Part shown: piece after piece, positions 52,835 to 60,987 of the stretch
Numbering within the stretch: position 1 is the first letter of the stretch
How the letters are laid out: each line of letters opens with the position of its first letter
NCBI GenBank assembly: GCA_902517495.1
Contig: CABYCO010000001.1
Location: 92,275 to 156,274 of the forward strand
Origin: an uncultured Pelagibacteraceae bacterium
GTDB lineage: Bacteria > Pseudomonadota > Alphaproteobacteria > Pelagibacterales > Pelagibacteraceae
Direction of reading: 5' to 3'
DNA: 64,000 nt
Notes under the pieces: generated by a model
Told to the model about the DNA's origin: nothing
The model's database searches: none
Seen by the model: the letters and a program-made list of their open reading frames with translations, nothing else
Position numbers and translations under genes: made by a program

Positions 52835-53961
52835 GCTCTGTAAATTTTTCCCAAGTAATTTTCAAGAAATGTTTCATTTTTTGAAAGATATTTCAAAATT
52901 TTATTTCTAATAAAAATATTAATGGGATTTGATAAGTGAAATGAAAAATGGTTTAACTTTGATTTATTATTTATAGAAGAAATACAACGAATCCTTTCTT
53001 GATAGAATTCATTTGTACCACTCAAAATACTTTTTAATATATCGTTTGCAGTTTCAATGCTTTGGGAAGCTCCTTGAGCAAATGATGGGGGGAAAGTGAA
53101 CAAAGCATCGCCTGACAAAAATATATTTTTTTTATTTAGACTTGGAAAGTCGCTGCTAACGTAAACAGGAAATGATTTCAATTCACTTAAATTTTCTGTG
53201 TTTATTTGGGATGTTTTTTGCAAACTTGATACTAAAGACGATAAAAATTCCTCAGATTTGAATAAATCGTAATTTTTTAATTCATCTAATGATAATTTTT
53301 TTTTTATAATAGCTACAAAATTATATTCATTATTTTGATTTACAGGATAGGTCACATAGTGACTATTTGATCCCATGTATATTGAAATATCACTACCATG
53401 ATGACCTGTTAATTTACCTCGTAGTGCAACATTAAGATTATATTTTGGACTTGTAATTTCATTCAATATTAATGACCTTGTTTTTGAAAAAATACCATCA
53501 GAAATAATTAAATAATCAAATTCTTCATTTTTATTATCTCCAAAGGTAACTGAGAGGCCATTTGAATTTTCTATTTTTGTTATATCTGAATTAAATTTAA
53601 TTTTTTCTTTTGGTACGTTTTGAAATAAGAATTTTAATAATGTTGATCTTTTTAGTGTTGTGTATTTATTAGAATAATCATTAAATTGTGTAAGGTCTAT
53701 GTCACAGATTTTTTTTGAATTATTTGCTTGTATAAAATTAACTTTTGAAGGAAAGTTAACTTCAGATTCAGGTAGATTTTTAAACCCTATACTATTTAAT
53801 AATTTTATACTATTTACTGATAATTGAATTCCATAACCTTCAAGGAAATTATAATTATCTTTTTTTTCAAATATTTTATATTCAAAATCTTTTTGATCAT
53901 TTAAAAGATTTGCAAAATATAAGCCTGATATACCTCCACCAATAATTGCAATTTTTTTCAT
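52831..53961 (-). CDS. FAD-dependent monooxygenase (PHBH/UbiH superfamily)
   Basis: Class A flavoprotein monooxygenase. The N-terminal dinucleotide loop IAIIGGGISGLYFANLL and the second FAD motif LSGDALFTFPPSFAQGASQS (short form SGDALFTFPPSFAQG) are clear, with DYLIISDGIFSKTR between them. The group includes salicylate and ubiquinone-pathway hydroxylases; the substrate here cannot be told. Length 376. It follows mutY by 4 bases on the same strand. Confidence 0.82.
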   Translation of the reverse strand: MKKIAIIGGGISGLYFANLLNDQKDFEYKIFEKKDNYNFLEGYGIQLSVNSIKLLNSIGFKNLPESEVNFPSKVNFIQANNSKKICDIDLTQFNDYSNKYTTLKRSTLLKFLFQNVPKEKIKFNSDITKIENSNGLSVTFGDNKNEEFDYLIISDGIFSKTRSLILNEITSPKYNLNVALRGKLTGHHGSDISIYMGSNSHYVTYPVNQNNEYNFVAIIKKKLSLDELKNYDLFKSEEFLSSLVSSLQKTSQINTENLSELKSFPVYVSSDFPSLNKKNIFLSGDALFTFPPSFAQGASQSIETANDILKSILSGTNEFYQERIRCISSINNKSKLNHFSFHLSNPINIFIRNKILKYLSKNETFLENYLGKIYRA

Positions 53962-53965
53962 TAAT

Positions 53966-54952
53966 TTATTTGATGCTATTAAGTATTTTCTTTGTAAACG
54001 AAGGTAAAGTCCAATTACTTAAATCTTTTACATTAATAAAAAATCCATCGCTCTTTTCTGATAAATTATTTTTCACATTAATTGCAATTCTCATGTCCAT
54101 ATTTGACATTTTTATATTGACCCTTTTTCCTACATGATTTTTAAATTTTATCTTAGGTATCTCATTCATGGGGAATATAGGCATATCTTTTAAAAAGTTA
54201 AATTTTCTGTTTTTTAAGAAATAGTAATTATTCTGCTTATTTTGAAAAATATTTGCTTCAAAAAACTTTTGTTTGTTAAATTTATTTATTTTAATTATTT
54301 CAAAGTCATTTTTTTTAAAGGATTTGCAATTTGTTGAGATGGGACATTGATCACAAAGTGGATTGGATGGTTTGCAAATTAATGCACCTATTTCCATGAT
54401 AGCTTGAGCATAATCACTAGCTCTAATTGTTTCTTTAAAAAAAGTTTTTTTTTTATTTAAATTTTCTTTAGAAATTTCTTTTTCTTTTTTTAAATAAAAT
54501 ACCCTTTTTAAAACTCTTTCAACATTTCCATCTAAAGGTATTATTTTCTTGTTGAATACAATTGCCATAATTGCTTTAGATGTATAATCTCCAATCCCAG
54601 GAAGAGATTTCAAATCTTCCTCATTTTTTGGAAGCTGACCCTTAAATTCATTTATAATTTGTTTTGCTGATTTTTTTAGATTTCTGGCTCTTGAATAATA
54701 CCCTAATCCCTCCCAGCATTTCATCAATTTAGCATCTCTTACTTTTGATAAACTTTTTAAATCTGGAATTTTAGAAATAAAATTTTCAAAATATGGAATT
54801 ACAGTTTTAACTTGTGTTTGCTGTAGCATAAATTCGCTCACTAACGTAAAATATGCTTTTTGAGTTTTAGAGACTTTTTTTCGCCAAGGAAGATCTCTTT
54901 TATTATTATCGTACCAATTTAAAATTTTATTTGGTATGTTTTGACTTATCAT
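53966..54952 (-). CDS. mutY: A/G-specific adenine glycosylase MutY
   Basis: Removes adenine mispaired with 8-oxoguanine. EFMLQQTQVKTVIPYF holds the catalytic Glu (residue 40), the helix-hairpin-helix LPGIGDYTSKAIMAI and the catalytic Asp in PLDGNVERVL follow, and the Fe-S loop keeps all four cysteines in C-x6-C-x2-C-x5-C spacing (ICKPSNPLCDQCPISTNC). A C-terminal Nudix-like domain is present but diverged. I use the ATG at 54952, giving 328 residues; one at 54997 would overlap the divergent gene. Confidence 0.93.
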   Translation of the reverse strand: MISQNIPNKILNWYDNNKRDLPWRKKVSKTQKAYFTLVSEFMLQQTQVKTVIPYFENFISKIPDLKSLSKVRDAKLMKCWEGLGYYSRARNLKKSAKQIINEFKGQLPKNEEDLKSLPGIGDYTSKAIMAIVFNKKIIPLDGNVERVLKRVFYLKKEKEISKENLNKKKTFFKETIRASDYAQAIMEIGALICKPSNPLCDQCPISTNCKSFKKNDFEIIKINKFNKQKFFEANIFQNKQNNYYFLKNRKFNFLKDMPIFPMNEIPKIKFKNHVGKRVNIKMSNMDMRIAINVKNNLSEKSDGFFINVKDLSNWTLPSFTKKILNSIK

Positions 54953-55432
54953 ATGAATTTTAAATATAATACTAAGCAGAGATCTAAATCTGTTCAAGGA
55001 CTAAGATCTTTTAAAGATACTTTGCCCCAAGAAGCAAAAAGAATATTGAACAAAAAAGGTCAAATTTATTCAAATACTTTAGATAATTGGAAATTTCTTG
55101 TCGGTAAGGAATTATTTAATGTTTCTTACCCAAGATCATATAAAAATTCTAAATTAAATGGAAGCTGTTTAAACATAATGGTAAAAAGAGGAAATGAAGT
55201 AGACTTAGAATACTCTAAGAAAGAAATAATAAAAAAAATTAATATATTTTTTGGTTACAATGTAGTCGATGATATTAAATTAAAAACTTTTGAGGGTGAG
55301 TTTGAAAAAATTAAAGAAAACAAAACAAATAATGCGACAAAAGGCAAAAATATAAAGAAGATTATCAATATTAAGAATGATAAAATTAAGCAATCTTTAT
55401 TAGAATTAAATAAAATATTTAAATCAAGATGA
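54953..55432 (+). CDS. DUF721 (DciA-like) protein
   Basis: DUF721-family protein of about 159 residues. Related DciA proteins help load the replicative helicase, but the alphaproteobacterial versions near mutY are not characterised. The domain shows YSNTLDNWKFLVGKELFNVSYPRS, LNIMVKRGNEVDLEYSK and INIFFGYNVVDDIKL (quoted in pieces from residues 40-110), followed by a Lys-rich tail. The ATG at 54953 is back to back with the mutY ATG; an ATG at 54941 would overlap it. Overlaps the next gene by 4 bases. Confidence 0.72.
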   Translation: MNFKYNTKQRSKSVQGLRSFKDTLPQEAKRILNKKGQIYSNTLDNWKFLVGKELFNVSYPRSYKNSKLNGSCLNIMVKRGNEVDLEYSKKEIIKKINIFFGYNVVDDIKLKTFEGEFEKIKENKTNNATKGKNIKKIINIKNDKIKQSLLELNKIFKSR

Positions 55433-56010
55433 AAAAAATATTAATACAAACATTTATAATTTCATTATTTTTTTTAATCCATAATGCAAAAGCAAATATT
55501 AAATCGATTACTGAGGGCAATGTTGATGCAAAAATAAAACTTATAGTTTTTGAGTCTTTAACATGTAGTCATTGTGCAGATTTCCATAAAAATGTTTATC
55601 CTAGCTTAAAAACTGATTTTATAGATAAAGGTTTAATTTTAATCGAATTTAGAAATTTTCCGTTAGATATGGCTGCATTTAATGCATCAAAAATAGCTCA
55701 TTGTAAGAATGATGGAAATTCAGAAATACTTCATCATTTATATAAAAATCAAAGTAGCTGGGTAAGAGGAAGCACAATTGAAGATCTCAACAAAAATCTA
55801 AAAAAGGTAATACAAGAATCAAATTTTAAATTAGATTTTGATAAATGTATAGCAGACTCAAAAATTGAAGATTTTATTTTAGAAGACCGAATCAATGGAG
55901 CTAAAAACTACAAAATAGAGGCAACACCAACACTTATAATCAATGGTGAAAAGTTCGAAAATTCATCTAACTATAAAAAATTAAAAAAATATATAGAAAA
56001 ACTGATATAA
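55429..56010 (+). CDS. DsbA-family thiol-disulfide oxidoreductase
   Basis: Exported thioredoxin-fold protein for disulfide exchange in the periplasm. Signal peptide MKKILIQTFIISLFFLI (cut near AKA) precedes the redox-active CSHC in FESLTCSHCADFH; the cis-Pro loop ATPTLIING lies near the C-terminus and a helical insertion in between. Length 193. Start overlaps the DUF721 stop, and smc follows 8 bases downstream. Confidence 0.9.
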   Translation: MKKILIQTFIISLFFLIHNAKANIKSITEGNVDAKIKLIVFESLTCSHCADFHKNVYPSLKTDFIDKGLILIEFRNFPLDMAAFNASKIAHCKNDGNSEILHHLYKNQSSWVRGSTIEDLNKNLKKVIQESNFKLDFDKCIADSKIEDFILEDRINGAKNYKIEATPTLIINGEKFENSSNYKKLKKYIEKLI

Positions 56011-56018
56011 GTCATTGA

Positions 56019-58592
56019 ATGGAGTTTAAAAAAATCCAATTGAATGGCTTTAAGTCTTTTGCGGAGAAAACTAACTTTTTAATTGAAAAAGGCCTTACAG
56101 GAATTGTCGGGCCTAACGGTTGTGGCAAGTCAAACATAGTTGAATCTCTTAGATGGTGCATGGGAGAAACTTCAGCGAAAAGTATGAGGGGTTCTGGAAT
56201 GGAGGATGTAATATTTTCAGGTACATCAAATAAACCATCAAAAAATATTGCTGAAGTAGTTTTAAGTTTAAACAATGATAACAAAGACGGACCACACCAA
56301 TACAATGATCTGGATGAAATAGAAATTCGTAGAAAGATTGAGAAAGATAAAGGATCAAAGTTTTACATAAACAACAAAGAAGTTAGAGCTAAAGATGCAC
56401 AAATGTTTTTTGCAGATCTGTCTACAGGAGCTCATTCACCATCATTGATCAGTCAAGGCAGGATTGGGGCATTAGTTACAGCAAAACCATCTGATAGAAG
56501 AGCTATACTTGAAGAAGCTGCTGGAATAGCTGGTTTGCATGTTAGAAGGCATGAAGCAGAAATTAGATTAGGAGCAGCAGAAAATAATTTAAAGAGAGCC
56601 GACGAACTTAGAAGACAACAGGAAAAACAATTAGCAAATTTAGAAAAACAAGCTGAAGAGGCTGCAAAGTATAAATTAATTTCAGAAGAAATAAAAAAAG
56701 TTGAGGCAGGGCTTTATTATTTAAGACTTCTAGAAATTGATAAAGAAATCACTTTAGAAAATGAAGTAAATAATGAGGCAGATGGAAAAGTAGAGGAATT
56801 TAATAAACAAATTGAGGAATTAGAAACTAAAATTAAAAATGAACTTGAAAGAGTAGAGCCAATTAGACAAAAAAATATTGAAAATTTATCTAAGATTCAA
56901 AGGTTAAACCTTGAGCTGAAAGCTTTAGATGAGGAAAGTACCAGAATAAATGAGGAAATAGATACAATTAAAAGCTCTATAAAAGTTATAGATGAAGACA
57001 TAGATAGAGAAAGAAGCATAGTAATTGACGCAAATTCTAACGAAAAAAGATTAAAAGAGGAAAGAAATATCTTAATTGATACAGATTCAAAATATTATGA
57101 AACAGAAAAACTTTCCAATCAAGATCTAGAAAACTCTAAATCAAAATTAAAAAGTGAGCAAGATCGAATGGATGAATTATTAGAGAGTTTTAGCGCTGAA
57201 TCTCTGCAAAAAAATAATGAAATTATTAGCAACATAAAAAGTAAAATCGAAGAAGTTAAAAATCTAATTTCAGAAAATAGAAACCATCAGACAATAAAAA
57301 TTTTAGATGAATGTATAATTGACTTGTCCTATTTAACTATTAAAGTTAAAGAGGTTGAGAATGATAATATGATTTCAACTCTAACATCAAAGAGTGATCA
57401 AATAAAAAAATTACAGGATGATTATGCTGAAACTTATAGTAAAAATCAAAATATAAAAAAAGAGTCTGTCAAAAGAAAAGAGAGAATAAGTATAATTGAT
57501 CAAGAATTTGAAAGCTGGCAAAACCTTTTAACTAATTCTGAAAAAATGGTAAATGAATTAAATACTAGAAAAAATAAACTTGTCGAAAAATTAAATGATC
57601 TAGAAAAACAACCTCAATCACAGGCAGAAAAAAAAGGGCAAATTTCCGAAAACTTAAGAATTTCAGAAAATGAGAAAAATGAGAATGAAGTTTTAGTAGA
57701 AAAAATTGATAATAATATTGCAGATATTAGAAATCAACTTAATAACACAAAAGAAAATTCAATTGAAATTAGAGAAAAAAAAGCAAGCTCTGGAGCAACC
57801 ATTGAAGGTTTAAATAAAAGAAGAAATGATCTTTTGGAAAGAGTTATGACAGAACTGAATGTTGAAGAAGAAAATATACTTAATTATTCAAATCTTGAAA
57901 AAGGTATTGAATTTCCTGACTTAGTTACTCAAGAAGAGCTGCTGGATGAAAAAAAGAGAGAAAGAGAGAAACTTGGATCTGTTAACTTAAGAGCAGATGA
58001 TGAAACTGAAAAATATAAAACTGAAATAAAAAAAATGGAGCAGGATAGACAAGATCTTGTTACAGCTATATTAAAACTAAAAGAGAGCATAACAGAACTT
58101 AATCAAAAAGGTCGAGAAAGATTGTTAGATGCATTTGAGAGAGTGAGTAGAAAATTTAATGAGGTTTACACAAAATTATTTAATGGAGGAAGCGCAAAAT
58201 TAGAACTAGTGGACTCTGATGACCCACTAGATGCTGGTTTAGAAATGCTAGTCAGTCCTCCAGGAAAAAGACTGCAGTCAATTACTTTGCTTTCTGGAGG
58301 AGAACAAGCTTTGACAGCATTATCGCTAATATTTGCAGTATTTCTTACCAACCCATCCCCTATTTGTGTACTAGACGAGGTCGATGCACCACTAGATGAT
58401 GCTAATGTAACAAGATTTTGTAATCTATTAAATGAACTAACAAAGATCACTTCTACACGATTTATAATAGTGACCCATCACGCACTAACTATGTCAAAAA
58501 TGGATAGATTATACGGGGTTACAATGCCAGAGAAAGGAATAAGTCAACTAGTTGCTGTTGATCTTCAAAAAGCTGAGAGCATGGTAGCTTAG
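56019..58592 (+). CDS. smc: Chromosome segregation protein SMC, short form without visible hinge
   Basis: Structural maintenance of chromosomes ATPase. The N-terminal head has IVGPNGCGKSNIVESLRW (Walker A) and MRGSGMEDVIFSGT; the C-terminal head has the signature LLSGGEQALTALSLIFAVF (short form LSGGEQALTAL) and Walker B CVLDEVDAPLDDANV. Both are canonical SMC. The middle, about residues 170-690, is almost entirely charged coiled coil, and I see no globular hinge with its Gly-rich motifs. Total length 857 compares with about 1150 for usual SMC. scpA and scpB are not in the window. Confidence 0.92.
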   Translation: MEFKKIQLNGFKSFAEKTNFLIEKGLTGIVGPNGCGKSNIVESLRWCMGETSAKSMRGSGMEDVIFSGTSNKPSKNIAEVVLSLNNDNKDGPHQYNDLDEIEIRRKIEKDKGSKFYINNKEVRAKDAQMFFADLSTGAHSPSLISQGRIGALVTAKPSDRRAILEEAAGIAGLHVRRHEAEIRLGAAENNLKRADELRRQQEKQLANLEKQAEEAAKYKLISEEIKKVEAGLYYLRLLEIDKEITLENEVNNEADGKVEEFNKQIEELETKIKNELERVEPIRQKNIENLSKIQRLNLELKALDEESTRINEEIDTIKSSIKVIDEDIDRERSIVIDANSNEKRLKEERNILIDTDSKYYETEKLSNQDLENSKSKLKSEQDRMDELLESFSAESLQKNNEIISNIKSKIEEVKNLISENRNHQTIKILDECIIDLSYLTIKVKEVENDNMISTLTSKSDQIKKLQDDYAETYSKNQNIKKESVKRKERISIIDQEFESWQNLLTNSEKMVNELNTRKNKLVEKLNDLEKQPQSQAEKKGQISENLRISENEKNENEVLVEKIDNNIADIRNQLNNTKENSIEIREKKASSGATIEGLNKRRNDLLERVMTELNVEEENILNYSNLEKGIEFPDLVTQEELLDEKKREREKLGSVNLRADDETEKYKTEIKKMEQDRQDLVTAILKLKESITELNQKGRERLLDAFERVSRKFNEVYTKLFNGGSAKLELVDSDDPLDAGLEMLVSPPGKRLQSITLLSGGEQALTALSLIFAVFLTNPSPICVLDEVDAPLDDANVTRFCNLLNELTKITSTRFIIVTHHALTMSKMDRLYGVTMPEKGISQLVAVDLQKAESMVA

Positions 58593-58596
58593 GCTA

Positions 58597-58875
58597 ATGG
58601 AAGAGGAAGATTTTAAAACTCGCCTTAAAAGTGCAAAAAATAAAGCAAAATCCAAATATTCTGAGAATAAAGAGCCCTCAACATCGGGAATGGGTCATGC
58701 TTTTAAAATGAGTACAGAATTGGTTGCTGCAGTAGCTGTTGGGACAATTATTGGGTTTATTTTAGACAATTGGTTTGGTACTAAGCCTTGGTTAATTTTA
58801 ATATTTTTTTTTGTAGGTGTGATTGCAGGAATAATGAATGTGATTAAATCAGCAAAAAGAATGCAACAAAAATAA
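58597..58875 (+). CDS. atpI: ATP synthase protein I (AtpI/AtpZ-like)
   Basis: Small membrane protein at the head of F0 operons, thought to assist assembly of the c-ring. The 92-residue product has a charged N-terminus and two membrane segments (about 41-58 and 63-82) with GTIIGFILDNWFGTKPW, a family pattern. First of five F0 genes on the plus strand, 4 bases after smc. Confidence 0.85.
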   Translation: MEEEDFKTRLKSAKNKAKSKYSENKEPSTSGMGHAFKMSTELVAAVAVGTIIGFILDNWFGTKPWLILIFFFVGVIAGIMNVIKSAKRMQQK

Positions 58876-58884
58876 TAGAATATA

Positions 58885-59619
58885 ATGGCATCAAATCCAA
58901 TGTACCAGTTCAATGTTTATCGGATTGGTCCGGAAATAAAGTTAGGCGCAGTTGACATTTCTTTTACTAATGCAAGCTTGTTTATGGTCATTAGTTCTTT
59001 AGCTATTTTAATAATTTTTAATCTAGGAGCAAAGAAAAAAACTCTAATACCTGATAAACTACAATTACTGTCAGAATTAAGTTATTCCTTTGTAGCCAAA
59101 ATGATTAGTGACACAGCAGGATCAAAAGCAAAACCGTACTTTTCATTTATTTTCTCACTTTTTATGTTTGTGCTTTTTTGTAACATGTTTGGAATGATAC
59201 CTTACGCATTTACAGTGACTAGCCATATTATAGTTACATTTGTGTTGGCAGCATTTATTTTCATTGGAGTTACAATAATTGGGTTCATGAAACATGGATT
59301 GGGGTATTTAAAATTGTTTGTTCCAAGTGGAGTTCCAATGGTTCTACTTCCACTAATAGTTGTTATTGAAATTATTTCGTATTTAAGTAGACCAATTAGT
59401 TTATCAGTAAGATTATTTGCTAATATGATGGCTGGTCACACGATGATGAAGGTATTTGGAGGCTTTGTTATAAGCTTAGGAATTGTAGGTGGATGGCTTC
59501 CACTTAGTTTTTCGGTTGCACTTACTGGTTTGGAGATACTAGTTGCTTTTCTTCAAGCATATGTATTTGCAATTTTAACATGCATTTATTTAAATGATGC
59601 ATTAAATCTACACCATTAA
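58885..59619 (+). CDS. atpB: ATP synthase F0 subunit a
   Basis: Forms the proton half-channels next to the c-ring. The 244-residue product is strongly hydrophobic (five or six spans) and holds the essential Arg in RPISLSVRLFANMMAGHTMM (short form SLSVRLFANMMAGH), with the C-terminal AFLQAYVFAILTCIYL block. N-terminal MASNPMYQFNVYRIGP is alphaproteobacterial in type. Confidence 0.96.
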   Translation: MASNPMYQFNVYRIGPEIKLGAVDISFTNASLFMVISSLAILIIFNLGAKKKTLIPDKLQLLSELSYSFVAKMISDTAGSKAKPYFSFIFSLFMFVLFCNMFGMIPYAFTVTSHIIVTFVLAAFIFIGVTIIGFMKHGLGYLKLFVPSGVPMVLLPLIVVIEIISYLSRPISLSVRLFANMMAGHTMMKVFGGFVISLGIVGGWLPLSFSVALTGLEILVAFLQAYVFAILTCIYLNDALNLHH

Positions 59620-59627
59620 TAAAAAAA

Positions 59628-59633
59628 AGGAGG
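59628..59633 (+). promoter_or_regulatory. Strong Shine-Dalgarno site of atpE
   Basis: AGGAGG ends 4 bases before the atpE ATG at 59638. It is a perfect core Shine-Dalgarno word in a window where most genes show none, and it stands in front of the subunit needed in many copies per enzyme. Confidence 0.8.
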
Positions 59634-59637
59634 AAAA

Positions 59638-59865
59638 ATGGAATTAGAAGCAGCAAAAATGATAGGAGCAGGTTTGGCAGCTATAGCACTAGCAGGTGCA
59701 GGAGTTGGTATAGGAATTATCTTTGGTAATTACTTATCTGGTGCTATGAGAAATCCATCTGCAGCTCAAAAACAATTCCCTAACTTGTTATTAGGATTTG
59801 CTTTAGCTGAAGCAACAGGATTGTTTGGCCTAGTAGTAGCGTTGATTATTTTATTTGCATTTTAG
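59638..59865 (+). CDS. atpE: ATP synthase F0 subunit c
   Basis: Rotor-ring proteolipid. The 75-residue hairpin has a Gly-rich first helix (GAGLAAIALAGAGVGIGIIF), a polar loop (RNPSAAQKQ) and a second helix with the proton-carrying Glu58 (FALAEATGLFGLVV). It has the strongest ribosome-binding site seen in the window. Lies between atpB and the two b-type genes. Confidence 0.97.
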   Translation: MELEAAKMIGAGLAAIALAGAGVGIGIIFGNYLSGAMRNPSAAQKQFPNLLLGFALAEATGLFGLVVALIILFAF

Positions 59866-59868
59866 TTA

Positions 59869-60456
59869 ATGTTAAAAAAAATAGTTTTTTTATTATTTGT
59901 TTCATGCTTTGCATGTTTTAATACAGTATCTGCCGCTGAAAGTGGTGGTATGCCTCAACTTAATCCAGAGTTTTGGATTTCTCAAATCTTCTGGCTTATC
60001 ATCACGTTTGGAATACTTTTTATTATTTTGACGAAAGTTATATTGCCTAAGATTAGCGATAATTTAGAAACTAGAAAATCTCAAATACTTGAAAATATTG
60101 AGACCGCAGATAAGCAAAAAGAAGAAAGTCAAAAAAAAATTGACGAATATGAAAAGATTATTTTAGACAGCAAACTTAAAGCTAAAAGTTACTTTAATGA
60201 AGCTAGAGAAAAGATTTTGGATGATATTAATAAAAAAAGAGCTGCATTAGAGAAAGATCTTGATGAAGAAATAAGTGAAGTAGAAAAGGAATTGTCTGAT
60301 CTAAAGCAGAAATCAGGGGAAAAAATAAATAAAATAGCAGCTGAAACATCAGCTGAGTTAATAAAAGAGCTAATTGGTGAAGAAGTAAATAGTAGCAGCA
60401 TAGCAGCGATTGTAGAAGACCAATCAAAAATAAACAGAGAGAGAAAAGATGTTTGA
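59869..60456 (+). CDS. atpF': ATP synthase F0 subunit b' (AtpG/AtpF2-like)
   Basis: Peripheral-stalk subunit. The 195-residue product has a hydrophobic N-terminus that could be a signal sequence, then a membrane anchor (FWLIITFGILFIILTKVILP) and a long charged helix typical of b-type stalks. Alphaproteobacteria have b and b' in tandem; this first copy is the b' by order and by the NPEFWISQIFWLIITFG pattern. Overlaps the next b gene by 8 bases. Confidence 0.88.
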   Translation: MLKKIVFLLFVSCFACFNTVSAAESGGMPQLNPEFWISQIFWLIITFGILFIILTKVILPKISDNLETRKSQILENIETADKQKEESQKKIDEYEKIILDSKLKAKSYFNEAREKILDDINKKRAALEKDLDEEISEVEKELSDLKQKSGEKINKIAAETSAELIKELIGEEVNSSSIAAIVEDQSKINRERKDV

Positions 60457-60943
60457 TGCAACTTTTTGGGTAGCAATATCGTTTTTTATTTTTATAGGTC
60501 TATTGGTATATTTTAAAATACCTCAGAATATAAACAATCTCCTAACAAAAATGATAGGAGATATAAAAAAAGAAATCGATGAAAGTGAAAAGTTAAGAGT
60601 TGAGTCAAAAAAACTTTTAGATGAAGCTCAAACTAAACTTAATTCTGTTGAAGGGGAGTCCAAAAAAATCCTTGATCAAGCTAAAACTGAGTCTGAGCAA
60701 CTTGTTATAGGTATGAATGAAAAATTTCATAAATCTTCTGAAATAAAGAAGAATTTAACTCAAACAAAAATTAATCAGATGAAAGAGGCAGCAATTAAAG
60801 AAATCAAAGATAATTCTGTAAAAATTGCCCTAGAGTCTGTAAAAAAAATAATAACAACTACAGTTGATAAATCTAAACTAGATAATCTTTTTGAAAAGAA
60901 TCTTGAAGAGGCAAAGACTGAATTAAAAAAAATTAATTCATAA
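60449..60943 (+). CDS. atpF: ATP synthase F0 subunit b
   Basis: Second peripheral-stalk subunit, 164 residues: an N-terminal membrane anchor (MFDATFWVAISFFIFIGLLV) and a long charged coiled-coil helix (KKLLDEAQTKLNSVEGESKK and onward). It ends the F0 gene set; the F1 genes are not here, matching the split F0/F1 arrangement of alphaproteobacteria. Confidence 0.9.
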   Translation: MFDATFWVAISFFIFIGLLVYFKIPQNINNLLTKMIGDIKKEIDESEKLRVESKKLLDEAQTKLNSVEGESKKILDQAKTESEQLVIGMNEKFHKSSEIKKNLTQTKINQMKEAAIKEIKDNSVKIALESVKKIITTTVDKSKLDNLFEKNLEEAKTELKKINS

Positions 60944-60987
60944 CTTAATTACGTTACATTTTCTTAAAATAATATAAAATCCAAATT

